Below are positions 36,211 to 44,338 of a stretch of DNA of 64,000 bases, piece by piece. The DNA is from Hyphomicrobiales bacterium. Its GTDB lineage: Bacteria; Pseudomonadota; Alphaproteobacteria; Rhizobiales; Rhizobiaceae. Below the pieces are notes generated by a model that made no database searches, had not been told where the DNA came from, and was given only the letters and a program-made list of their open reading frames with translations. The stretch spans positions 1 to 64,000 of the forward strand of contig UBMI01000005.1 of NCBI GenBank assembly GCA_900466475.1, written 5' to 3'. The translations under genes and the position numbers were made by a program. How positions within the stretch are numbered: position 1 is the first letter of the stretch; the number at the start of each line of letters is the position of its first letter.

Positions 36211-36241
36211 GCGGGGCGCGGTCGATCGCGCCCCGTTTCTT
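36211..36241 (+). terminator. Rho-independent terminator of the cold-shock gene
   Basis: A perfect 9-base stem (CGGGGCGCG / CGCGCCCCG) with loop GTCGAT is followed by TTTCTT. It begins about 28 bases after the stop codon of the cold-shock gene on the same strand. Confidence 0.85.
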
Positions 36242-36570
36242 CCGATACCCAAACCGCTCGCCAGTGTTTTCCGCAGTGTTTGGTGACGCCGGTGGTGATC
36301 TTCGCAGCCGACGGCGATGGCGTGGTCGTCGGAGCGATCTGAGCGCCGCCTTTGGCTTTGCCGGCAGGCTCGGACTTCGCGAGCAGTTTCGGCCCTGCGG
36401 GCCACGCTTCTTTGCCCGGCTGTTCTTGACCGCGCCGCCATCCGCCTCGGCGCTTGCGGCAATTTCCTGGACGCCTGCGGCCAGTATTGCATGTCTTCCC
36501 CGAGCGGCCGGCGCTCCTGCTCCCAGATCTCGTAGACGCGCTTTCCAACACGGTCTTCGTTTGCTGCCAT
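36242..36570 (-). pseudogene. DUF2934-type gene, apparently frameshifted
   Basis: From an ATG at 36570 the frame starts MAANEDRVGKRVYEIWEQER and continues through RPLGEDMQYW, the hallmark of DUF2934 (a short motif found in many rhizobial proteins). After that the same frame turns into Arg-rich nonsense, while neighbouring frames show family-like continuation: QEIAASAEADGGAVKNSRAKK in one and KLLAKSEPAGKAKGGAQIA in another. This looks like two frameshifts, though the low-complexity tail makes it less certain. Its 5' end lies about 215 bases before the J-domain gene. Confidence 0.5.
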
Positions 36571-36785
36571 CGGGGGCTGGCCTTGACGCTTTCAGTTTAT
36601 CTCGTTCGGAAGCTCAGCCCGATTTTCCAGGTAAAGCCTGTTTGTAGTGACGGAATGAGATCGAGAGATCATGGATATTCCAAACAATACATTCCGCGAT
36701 AGCAGGTACGTTCCCGTGAACAAAGGGTTTGTCATCTGCCAAGAACAATCTTGCCGCGGCCCTCAGTACGGCCATATAAGGCGCG

Positions 36786-37382
36786 ATGACTGATTCAAAG
36801 ATTTTCGTCGGCCTGAGACCGATCCGAAACAAGCCGGCTGAACGTCGCGATCCAGGCGGTCCGACATGCCAATGGGATGGATGCGACAAACAAGGCCTGC
36901 ACCGCGCGCCCGTCGGAGCGGATGCCGAGGGCCTGTATCTTCTCTTCTGTCGTGGCCACGCAAAAGAATACAGCGAAGGCTACAATTACGTGACGAAGCT
37001 CTCGAACCCTGTCACTGCCCGTTATCAGAGGGAAGCGGCAAGCGGCAGCCGGCCGACCTGGGGCGTCAGGGTCAATCACGCTTCTGCCGCACCCCTCCCT
37101 TCCTCAGTTCGCTCCGGGACCGCTAAGGCGATCAATGCAAGGAAAAACGCTGCGCGCAGCCACGCGGCTTTGCAGTCCCGAAAGCTTAAAGTTCTTAGAG
37201 CGAAAGCATTCGAAACGCTCGATCTTTCCGCGGATGCCACGCCGGAAGAAATCAGAAGTCGTTACAAGCAGAGGCTCAAGATGCACCATCCCGACGCAAA
37301 CGATGGAGACCGCGCGTCAGAGGAGGCACTTCGGGCGACGATCGAGGCCTATAAAATCCTGAAGCTCAACGATTTCTGCTAG
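36786..37382 (+). CDS. J-domain (DnaJ-like) protein
   Basis: The 198-residue protein ends in a J domain: AFETLDLSADATPEEIRSRYKQRLKMHHPDAN with the HPD motif that stimulates Hsp70 ATPase activity, near residue 171. The N-terminal half holds paired Cys and His (CQWDGCDKQGLHRAP, then FCRGHAKEYSEGYNY) that may bind a metal, followed by RPTWGVRVNHA. Such proteins are common in rhizobia. They are likely partners for DnaK, but the client is unknown. Confidence 0.88.
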   Translation: MTDSKIFVGLRPIRNKPAERRDPGGPTCQWDGCDKQGLHRAPVGADAEGLYLLFCRGHAKEYSEGYNYVTKLSNPVTARYQREAASGSRPTWGVRVNHASAAPLPSSVRSGTAKAINARKNAARSHAALQSRKLKVLRAKAFETLDLSADATPEEIRSRYKQRLKMHHPDANDGDRASEEALRATIEAYKILKLNDFC

Positions 37383-37837
37383 GTCGGTGGGCATTGGGCG
37401 TATCGACCGGATTCGAGCCGACCTCCAGCTATTATGAAGGCTTTTGGTCTGAACGCGCCAACAGGCTCGTCGTAGACCTGCCCGCTCAGGATCTTGGCGT
37501 CGCTCGTACACGGATGCGATTCTGATTTCTCTGAAGGCGAGGCTTTCACCACGACCATGTGGGTGGCCTCTTCCCTTCCGAGAACTCGGCGACTGCTTTC
37601 CGCACGCGTCGAGACCGACAAGCTTCGATAAGACTGCTGGCGCAGGGCGCCCTTGTAAGATTGTTGGTTGCGGTCGGTCGAGTTTGCGCTGGCGAGATGT
37701 CCGCAGATTGCTAGGATCGTGACGCATCCGCCGCTGACTCGGTTTCAGTTCAGGTTTTGATTTCAAGGCGAGAACGAAATGAGGCTTGTTTTATTCAATT
37801 CGGCGGATGCATTCGGAACGTGCTGGAGGAGCGCTTG
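37383..37837. other. Gap without a recognisable gene
   Basis: These 455 bases lie between the J-domain gene and the SDR gene. Minus-strand frames (37379-37621 and 37317-37766) are open, but I recognise nothing in them and see no ribosome sites. The last part must hold the promoter of the SDR gene. Confidence 0.4.
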
Positions 37838-38584
37838 ATGAATTCGATTGACTTGAAAGACAGAGTGACCGTCATCACCGGCGGCGCACAGGGGATCGGT
37901 TATGCCATCGCCGAACGGGTGATCCAGTCCGGCGGGAAAGTTGCTCTCTGGGATTCGAATGGCAATCGCTCGGCCGATAGTGCCAGCACACTCGGACCGA
38001 ATGCCCACGCATTCCAGGTCGACGTGACGGATTTCGATCTCGTCGGCAGGGCGGCTTCGGCGACAGAGGAGGTTTTCGGAAGGATCGATTGCCTGGTGAA
38101 TTCGGCAGGGATTACGGGGAAGGTCAAACCGACGATCGAATACGATGTCTTGGAGTGGCGAAGTGTCGTAGACGTCTGCCTGACGGGCACATTCAACTGC
38201 TGCCGCCATGTCGTGCCGGTCATGTTGAAACGAGATTACGGGCGGATCGTCAACATCTCATCGGTGGCGGGAAAAGAAGGCAACCCGAATATCGCGGCCT
38301 ATAGTGCTGCCAAAGCAGGCGTGCTTGGTTTCACCAAGTCTTTGGGCAAAGAACTTGCGAAAACCGGAATCGCCGTCAACGCCATTACGCCCGCCACAGC
38401 GAAGACGCCGATCCTCGATGGCCTCACACCCGAATTCATCGAATACATGTTGGTCAGGATTCCGCGAGATCGCTTCGCCGAACTTACGGAGATCGCGGCG
38501 ATGACGGTATGGCTCCTGTCGGAGGAAAACTCGTTCACGACGGCGTCCACATTCGATCTTAGTGGCGGAAGAACGACTTACTAA
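37838..38584 (+). CDS. SDR-family oxidoreductase (3-oxoacyl-ACP reductase-like)
   Basis: The 248-residue classical short-chain dehydrogenase has TGGAQGIG at about 13-20, NSAG near 89, the catalytic Ser in ISSVAGKEG and YSAAKAG near 153, and a C-terminal FDLSGGRTTY. Relatives work on rare sugars and 3-oxoacyl chains. GGAGGAG lies seven bases before the ATG at 37838, so the longer frame from 37757 is not used. It stands alone in the window. Confidence 0.9.
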   Translation: MNSIDLKDRVTVITGGAQGIGYAIAERVIQSGGKVALWDSNGNRSADSASTLGPNAHAFQVDVTDFDLVGRAASATEEVFGRIDCLVNSAGITGKVKPTIEYDVLEWRSVVDVCLTGTFNCCRHVVPVMLKRDYGRIVNISSVAGKEGNPNIAAYSAAKAGVLGFTKSLGKELAKTGIAVNAITPATAKTPILDGLTPEFIEYMLVRIPRDRFAELTEIAAMTVWLLSEENSFTTASTFDLSGGRTTY

Positions 38585-38885
38585 GTGCATCAATCGCCCC
38601 TTGCGGCACCGCATTGGCTGAAGGCGCCTTCTCCCCCGCACGTGCCCGGACGGCGTGAAGCCCTTGGCCAAGCCGGTGGCCGATAACATAATCGGCAAAT
38701 GACGATTCGAGGGCGACTGTCGGTCTTGCCGGCGACCGAGCGGACGATATCGGCCGACAGGTCCACCTCACTCGAGATCCGAACAGATCGCCCGTAGAAT
38801 GTCGTCGAGGGTATTGATGTAGACGCGGACAGCCCCGCAGGATCGTAGACCGCCCCACTGACCGCGCCGTGATTGATACCCCTTA
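38585..38885. other. Gap between convergent genes, possible gene remnant
   Basis: These 301 bases hold no intact gene. On the minus strand, two frames have protein-like pieces that could join across a frameshift: SSEVDLSADIVRSVAGKTDS in one and ESSFADYVIGHRLGQGLHAV in the next. I do not recognise the family, so this is only a possible remnant. Confidence 0.3.
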
Positions 38886-40136
38886 TTACCTGAAAGACAC
38901 TTCGACGTTTTGACGGTCCTGCGCGATTACGCGGCAACGGGTTTCGAAGCCTTCGCCGCGGATTACCAGATCAAACTCCGGCGGTATGCCTGAGGTGTTT
39001 GAAAGGACTAGCCCTGCGCCGTCGCTTCCAAGCGACTTAACCGTGCAGTCGATTACTGAACGCCGCTCGTTGAACAGGATGGAGGCGCTTTTCAGTACCC
39101 TGCGGCGCTCTCCCCCGTTTGCACCCTTCAGATCATGCCATGAGACGCACCGATTTCGTCCTCCGCTTTTGGCGGCATACATTGCCGCGTCCGCCTGGGC
39201 TATGAGCGTATCGGTGTCACGGCTGACAATTGAAAGGTTGGTCGATCCGATACTGGCTGTCACACTCACGGTACCGAAGTCGCCATTCACAAGGGACCCC
39301 GCGATAGCGTTCCGCAATTTCTCCGCAACAGCTGCGGCCGCGGCCTTGTCGACATGGGGAAGTAAGAAGGCGAATTCCTCGCCCCCTAGACGTCCAATTA
39401 GATCTCCTGCCCGCAGGCTGCTCCTACATGCACCACTAACAGCTTTGAGAACCTCATCGCCGGCAGAATGGCCGTAAGTGTCATTTACCTTCTTAAAGTG
39501 ATCCACATCCAGTACAAGGCATGCAAGATCATGCTGATGCCTCAGTGCCTGGGCGATTAATTTCTCGCTCTCGGACTTGAAGGCTTTTCGTGTGAGAACG
39601 CCCGTCAGACCATCTGTCGCAGCAGATTGAAGCAGCTCAATGCGTTCCATTGCAAGTCCAGCGAGCTCCTGAAGAATAGCAAGGTCCCTCGCCCCAAATG
39701 ACTTGGGCTGACGGTCAATGGCGCACACCGTTCCCAAGATAAACCCCTCGCGCGTTTGGAGCGGCACGCCAGCGTAGAAACGGACATGAGCTTCGCCAGT
39801 TACCGATGGATTGTTTGCGAACCTGGCGTCCTTTGACGCGTCCTGAATAATCATCGGCACTCCCGAGTCGACGATCAACGTGCAGAAGCTTTCTTCTCGT
39901 GGGACCTCCGAATTCGGCAAGCCGACACAGGCTTGATAACTTTGACGATGTGCGTCGATGACAGACACAATCCCGATATCGACTGAAAATATTTCTTTGA
40001 TAAGGCGAACGATCCGTTCGAAGCTCGCATCCCTTGGCGCGTCCAACAAGTCAAACTGGTCCAGTGCTTCGAGCCGCGCGCGTTCGCGCTGAGCTCGTTC
40101 CGCCGTCAATTTTCCGAATGTCCGTAAAGTGTTCAT
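38886..40136 (-). CDS. GAF-GGDEF diguanylate cyclase with C-terminal PilZ-like domain
   Basis: The 416-residue protein has an N-terminal GAF domain (about 25-170), a GGDEF domain with an intact active site (GGEEF at about 251-255) preceded five residues earlier by the inhibitory-site motif RAGD, and a C-terminal PilZ-like domain (RRRVLKSASILFNERRSVIDC and KSLGSDGAGLVL). It should make the second messenger cyclic di-GMP and may also bind it through PilZ, which would give feedback in one molecule. No membrane segments are seen. I chose the ATG at 40136, which has GGTGG nearby and begins the conserved region; upstream in-frame ATGs at 40148 and 40166 lack sites. Confidence 0.9.
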   Translation of the reverse strand: MNTLRTFGKLTAERAQRERARLEALDQFDLLDAPRDASFERIVRLIKEIFSVDIGIVSVIDAHRQSYQACVGLPNSEVPREESFCTLIVDSGVPMIIQDASKDARFANNPSVTGEAHVRFYAGVPLQTREGFILGTVCAIDRQPKSFGARDLAILQELAGLAMERIELLQSAATDGLTGVLTRKAFKSESEKLIAQALRHQHDLACLVLDVDHFKKVNDTYGHSAGDEVLKAVSGACRSSLRAGDLIGRLGGEEFAFLLPHVDKAAAAAVAEKLRNAIAGSLVNGDFGTVSVTASIGSTNLSIVSRDTDTLIAQADAAMYAAKSGGRNRCVSWHDLKGANGGERRRVLKSASILFNERRSVIDCTVKSLGSDGAGLVLSNTSGIPPEFDLVIRGEGFETRCRVIAQDRQNVEVSFR

Positions 40137-40461
40137 GTAGCCCACCATATCAAGCAGGTGGATCATGGGAGCGATAAATTAAATTTCGATTAGACGGCTA
40201 GCTGCGCATACTCTGGACAGCGCTTGCTTGAAACTTCGCACTGGCTCGCAAGCTTTCCTCTAAGGAATACCAGCGCATCGCCCAGAAGCGCGAACAGAAC
40301 GGAGATAGTCCTATGCGCATCAAAGCAATGCACACGGCTTAGAACCACTTCACCAGAAAATGTTCGCTGGTGGGACGCATATCGCCTCGCCGTCGATATC
40401 GAACCGCAGGAGTTCACCTAATCCTCTAATTCGGCCTGGAGTAGCACGAAGCGAGACGCCT

Positions 40462-41211
40462 TCAGGGCGCGGCAGTCAGTTCGTCCAAGACCCCCATTTT
40501 CTTCAACGAACTCACGACGCCGGTGAGCGCAACGACTGCCACGAAGAGCGCGACAAGAACCATCGCGTAAGAAAGCTCCTCAGGCGATATTGAATCTGCC
40601 GCCAGTCGATAGAATTCAGTTGCCAACAGGGCGATCAATGTGGACGACATCGTCGAGTAATCCTTGGCAATGACGCGCTTCGCATTGAAAGCCATACCTT
40701 CCGTTGACGACGAAAACGCGCTCAGCTTCAGCCCCCATCTGGATACGTCCCGGCAATAAGCGCCATATGCCTCGCCGAACTTGTTCGCGAGGAATTCCTC
40801 TTCGGCGTAAATGATGCACTGGTAGATAAGGCCGAACAGTAGGCATCCGGCAACGACGACCACCGGATTGCCGTGGAACAGAAAGAGCCCGGAGTAAATC
40901 AACATGTTCCCGACATACAGGGGGTTGCGGCAAACGCCAAACATGCCTTCCGTCACCAAATCGCTGGCATAAACCCGCTTATTGAGGCCACCGCGCTTGA
41001 TGTAGGCATATCCGATCACGGTTGCGCGCAGTACCAAACCAGCCATGACGACGAGCAACGCGATAATGTTTTTCCATCCTTCGAGCGCAGCACTACCGAA
41101 AAACGTTGTGGCCGGCGGGCTAGAAACAAACAGTGCGACGATTATGAGCGGGAAAGCCTGGTTTCGGTATTTGAAAAAGAAGCTGCCGATCGCGAGGGAG
41201 ACTCTGTTCAT
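40462..41211 (-). CDS. Membrane methyltransferase of the isoprenylcysteine/phospholipid methyltransferase type
   Basis: The roughly 250-residue protein has five or six membrane helices and the C-terminal signature of ICMT/PEMT-type enzymes: VCRNPLYVGNMLIYSG, then a helix, and YAEEEFLANKFGEAYGAYCRDVSRWG, which bind S-adenosylmethionine at the membrane. After this core it has an extra C-terminal helix (about 215-235). The gene starts at ATG 41211 or at GTG 41226; the GTG overlaps the stop of the CmoA-like gene, so the two are coupled. Linked to a carboxy-SAM synthase, it could use carboxy-SAM rather than SAM. That is a hypothesis. Confidence 0.85.
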   Translation of the reverse strand: MNRVSLAIGSFFFKYRNQAFPLIIVALFVSSPPATTFFGSAALEGWKNIIALLVVMAGLVLRATVIGYAYIKRGGLNKRVYASDLVTEGMFGVCRNPLYVGNMLIYSGLFLFHGNPVVVVAGCLLFGLIYQCIIYAEEEFLANKFGEAYGAYCRDVSRWGLKLSAFSSSTEGMAFNAKRVIAKDYSTMSSTLIALLATEFYRLAADSISPEELSYAMVLVALFVAVVALTGVVSSLKKMGVLDELTAAP

Positions 41212-41222
41212 GGCTTTTCGAC

Positions 41223-41984
41223 TCACTTGACCGCGACGATGCCGCAGAAATTGTACCAGCGGAAGAAGACCTCGGTGCTCTTGAAGCCTACCTCCTTGAG
41301 CAACTGGATGTTCTCCTCGAGGCGGTAGGGAATGAGGACATTTTCCAGTGCCTCTCGCTTCTTCGAGATTTCGATCGAGGAATATCCGTTGCGCCGCTTG
41401 AAGTCATAATAGTGGTCGATGAACAGTCTGTTGAACGTCGTGTCCTCGCTGGTCAACTTCTCGATCAGCAGCAGGCATCCGTGAGCCTTGAGCCCGTTAA
41501 AGATAGTCTTCATCACTCTTTCGCGAAACAGTGGACGCACGAACTGAAGCGTCAGAAGCATCGTCACGACACTAGCATTTTCGATCGTAAAGCCGCGATG
41601 GAGGTCGCTTGTGACCAGATCGATTGATCGGTTTGTTCCCGATTCCTCAATCTTTTCCGCCGCCTTCTTGAGCATGTCCGGCGCGTTGTCGATTCCGACG
41701 AAATCAAGTTGATTGTCGACGACGTGGTCCAATGCCAACAGCGTGGTGGCCGTCGAGCAGCCGATATCATAGAGGGTCGAATGAGGTTGGGCGAAGTCCC
41801 GGGCCAACTCGCAAACCATCCGCTGCATCTCCCCATAGAATGGGACTGAACGGCTGACCATGTCATCGAAAACGCTTGCGACGGTGGAATTGAAAGAAAA
41901 GTCCGCAACCGAATTGCGTTCGTCGGCAAACACCTCGTCGCGCGAATTCATATGCAAGACAAGACGGCTAGACTGGTCGGTCAT
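41223..41984 (-). CDS. CmoA-like carboxy-S-adenosylmethionine synthase
   Basis: The 253-residue SAM-binding protein closely follows CmoA: N-terminal FSFNSTVASVFDDMVSRSVPFY, the SAM loop LYDIGCSTATTLLAL, the central IENASVVTMLLTLQFVRP, and the highly conserved YYDFKRRNGYSSIEISKKREALENVL with the Arg cluster that holds the carboxylate. CmoA makes carboxy-SAM from SAM and prephenate; its classical partner CmoB then modifies wobble uridine in tRNA. No CmoB lies nearby; instead the next gene is a membrane methyltransferase. AGGAG precedes the ATG. Confidence 0.85.
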   Translation of the reverse strand: MTDQSSRLVLHMNSRDEVFADERNSVADFSFNSTVASVFDDMVSRSVPFYGEMQRMVCELARDFAQPHSTLYDIGCSTATTLLALDHVVDNQLDFVGIDNAPDMLKKAAEKIEESGTNRSIDLVTSDLHRGFTIENASVVTMLLTLQFVRPLFRERVMKTIFNGLKAHGCLLLIEKLTSEDTTFNRLFIDHYYDFKRRNGYSSIEISKKREALENVLIPYRLEENIQLLKEVGFKSTEVFFRWYNFCGIVAVK

Positions 41985-42270
41985 ACCCGCTCCTAATTTA
42001 TAGCAATTTCAGGTGGGAGTACTTTCCCCGAGCACACCCGGCGCGGTGCGATGTGAGCACAGGAGTCTGACAATAACCTGAAAGACGATCTGCACTCACA
42101 ACAATGGCGGGAGAAACGGCCAGAAGTGATCCTGCCTGCGTCAGGCCGGCTCGCCACCAGTCGCTGTTATTACAATCAACGCCGCCCCTTCCCTCACCTC
42201 CCTGCCCGGCCGCACCAGCGACCGTGCGATATCGATGATGTCGTCACGCGAGGCGGTCGGACGCACCGCC

Positions 42271-43299
42271 TCAGGCAGAAGCAGCCGCACCATTCGGGGC
42301 ATGGCCATAACGCTTGCGGAATGCGTTGGAGAAATACTGGCTGGAGTTGAAGCCGCAGGAGAAGGCAATCTCCGTGATGCTGCTACGGCCCGGCGTCTTC
42401 AAAAGGCGCGAGGCCTCTTCCAGCCGCAGATGCTGCAGATATTGCCGCGGCGTCATGTTGGTCAGCCGCTTGCAATATTCCGAAAAACGGGTGCGCGACA
42501 GACCGCATTCTTCGGCCATGGAATCGAGCGTCCAGTCTTCGGCAAGCGCGAAGGCCAGCCGGCGCAGGAAGATCGCCACCGTATGCTGCGACGTCGAAAG
42601 ATCGGGATCGAGCTTCGGCGCCTGCTCCGTCATCCGGTCGATCAGGCTCAGCATGATCGTATTGATCGCCACCTTCAGCCGAGTTTCGCCATCTTCGGGC
42701 GTTCGTCCGAGCAGGATCGAGGGCACGGCCTCGAAGGCGCGGCACAGATCAGCGCCACCATCCCAGACCGGCTGGTTGTTCTGCGTCAGCAATTCGCCGA
42801 GCGTGCGGGCTTCCTCGCTTGAAAACACCATCCAACTCGGCCATTCCCAGGCTTCGCTCGGACGCCTCAGCCCCGCATCGAGAATGATCCACAGCAGGCG
42901 GCTCGCATCGACGCCGGGATTGCCGATCGAATGCAGCTGCCAGGGACGGATGACGATGAACTGGCCCTGCTCGAAATTGTAGGTCCGATCATCCACGACG
43001 AGATTGAGGTTGCCGCGCGCCAGATAGGCGATTTTGAACCCTTCATTGCAGTGGCGGCCGAGTCCCCAGCTTTGCGCATAACGCGCATCCCAGAAGCCGA
43101 CCGTACGGATCCCCGGCAGTCGGTCTCCGAGCGACTGGCCGGGATAGCTGCCGCGGGTCCACGCGTGCAACTCGACTTCGCCACGCGCAGCGGCGGCCTG
43201 CAACTCGCGGCAATTGTCGGCATACATCATCGAATCCGGCTGGCGAAAGACCGAAGGACGACGAATGTCGGCTGGCTTGATGATTGTGTGCTTATTCAT
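42271..43299 (-). CDS. AraC-family transcriptional regulator with cupin sensor
   Basis: The 342-residue protein has a cupin-like N-terminal half (FKIAYLARGNLNLVVDDRTYNFEQGQFIVIRPWQLHSIG) and a C-terminal AraC double helix-turn-helix (DSMAEECGLSRTRFSEYCKRLTNMTPRQYLQHLRLEEA and ITEIAFSCGFNSSQYFSNAFRKRYG). GGGAGG lies eight bases before the ATG at 43299. It is divergent from a sugar epimerase and importer operon and probably regulates it in response to the imported sugar. Confidence 0.92.
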   Translation of the reverse strand: MNKHTIIKPADIRRPSVFRQPDSMMYADNCRELQAAAARGEVELHAWTRGSYPGQSLGDRLPGIRTVGFWDARYAQSWGLGRHCNEGFKIAYLARGNLNLVVDDRTYNFEQGQFIVIRPWQLHSIGNPGVDASRLLWIILDAGLRRPSEAWEWPSWMVFSSEEARTLGELLTQNNQPVWDGGADLCRAFEAVPSILLGRTPEDGETRLKVAINTIMLSLIDRMTEQAPKLDPDLSTSQHTVAIFLRRLAFALAEDWTLDSMAEECGLSRTRFSEYCKRLTNMTPRQYLQHLRLEEASRLLKTPGRSSITEIAFSCGFNSSQYFSNAFRKRYGHAPNGAAASA

Positions 43300-43453
43300 T
43301 TCGCGCGCCTCCCAACGCAGAAAATGACTTAAGAAATTTACCACTGTTGTGGGGCGCAAGTTTTACCGAGTCAAGTCTGCCAAGTATCCACCCCGAGGAT
43401 GGGCAACCATGCCGCGGGACGACGACGTTACTGCCGCATGGGAAGGAGAACAC

Positions 43454-44338
43454 GTGAAGATCGCATTCAACTTACTTGTGCTCGGAGCGGAGATCACCAC
43501 GGCGCATGGCCGTCAACTCGAGCGACTGAAGGCGCTGGGATATGACGCCGTCGAGATCCCTGTCTTTTTTGGAAAGCCGGATCACTATGCCGCCCTCGGC
43601 AAGATGCTGCGCGATATCGGTCTCTCCGCCGGCGCCGCGGCAGTCGCGACCCAGGAGGCCAATCCCGTGAGTACAGATCCTACGATCCGTCGACGCGCCC
43701 GCGACCATCACAAGTGGATCGTCGACTGCACGCAGGCGATGGGCGGCGAAGTGATCGCCGGTCCGCTCCATTCCCCCGTCGGTGTCTTCACCGGCTTCGG
43801 TCCAACGTCGAATGAGCGCGGCCGCTGCGTCGAGGCGATGCGGGCGCTGGCCGAATATGCCGCATCGGCAGGCATTCGCATCTCCGCCGAAGCCGTCAAC
43901 CGTTTCGAATGCTACCTGATGTCGACGATCGCTGCGGCCTCGGAGATCTACGGCGAGGTTGGTCACCCGAACTACGGCTACATGTTCGACACCTTCCACG
44001 CCAATATCGAAGAAAAAGATCCGCCGGCAACTTACGAACGTTACCACAAGGAAATCAATCACTACCATGTTTCGGAAAACGATCGCGGCATTCCGGGGAC
44101 GGGTCACGTGCCCTTCGCAGCCCATTTTGAAGCGTTGCGCCGTTGCGGATATGACGGCTGGCTCACGGTCGAATCCTTCAGCCGTGCCCTGCCCGAGCTT
44201 GCGGGAGCCACGCGCGTCTGGCGGGATCTTTTCGACGACCTAGACACGCTCTTTGCCGAGAGCATCGCCTTCATCCGCAGGGAATGGGACATTGCCGGAG
44301 AACACGCCCCATCGGGCTCGAAGAGGCCGGCACAATGA
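43454..44338 (+). CDS. Sugar isomerase/epimerase, D-tagatose/D-psicose 3-epimerase-like
   Basis: The 294-residue TIM-barrel protein matches the ketose 3-epimerase branch of the AP-endonuclease-2 family. The four metal and catalytic positions are visible: Glu in SAEAVNRFE, Asp in MFDTFHANIEE, His in HYHVSENDRG and Glu in LTVESFS. Such enzymes invert C3 of ketoses. The GTG start at 43454 is supported by AAGGAG six bases upstream; the frame extends to 43349 without a site. It overlaps the downstream ATPase by four bases, so it belongs to the importer operon. Confidence 0.9.
   Translation: MKIAFNLLVLGAEITTAHGRQLERLKALGYDAVEIPVFFGKPDHYAALGKMLRDIGLSAGAAAVATQEANPVSTDPTIRRRARDHHKWIVDCTQAMGGEVIAGPLHSPVGVFTGFGPTSNERGRCVEAMRALAEYAASAGIRISAEAVNRFECYLMSTIAAASEIYGEVGHPNYGYMFDTFHANIEEKDPPATYERYHKEINHYHVSENDRGIPGTGHVPFAAHFEALRRCGYDGWLTVESFSRALPELAGATRVWRDLFDDLDTLFAESIAFIRREWDIAGEHAPSGSKRPAQ

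Noticed and set aside
36211..36241. Possible CRISPR or small repeat unit because of the strong palindrome
   Set aside because: A single hairpin with a T-rich tail directly after a cold-shock gene is a terminator. I saw no spaced repeat array anywhere in the window.
37379..37621. Minus-strand 80-codon frame after the J-domain gene
   Set aside because: Partly protein-like, but without a ribosome site or known family; a decayed piece is possible but unsupported.
40190..40417. Minus-strand 75-codon frame upstream of the diguanylate cyclase
   Set aside because: No convincing start signal or family match; it probably lies in the promoter region of the cyclase.
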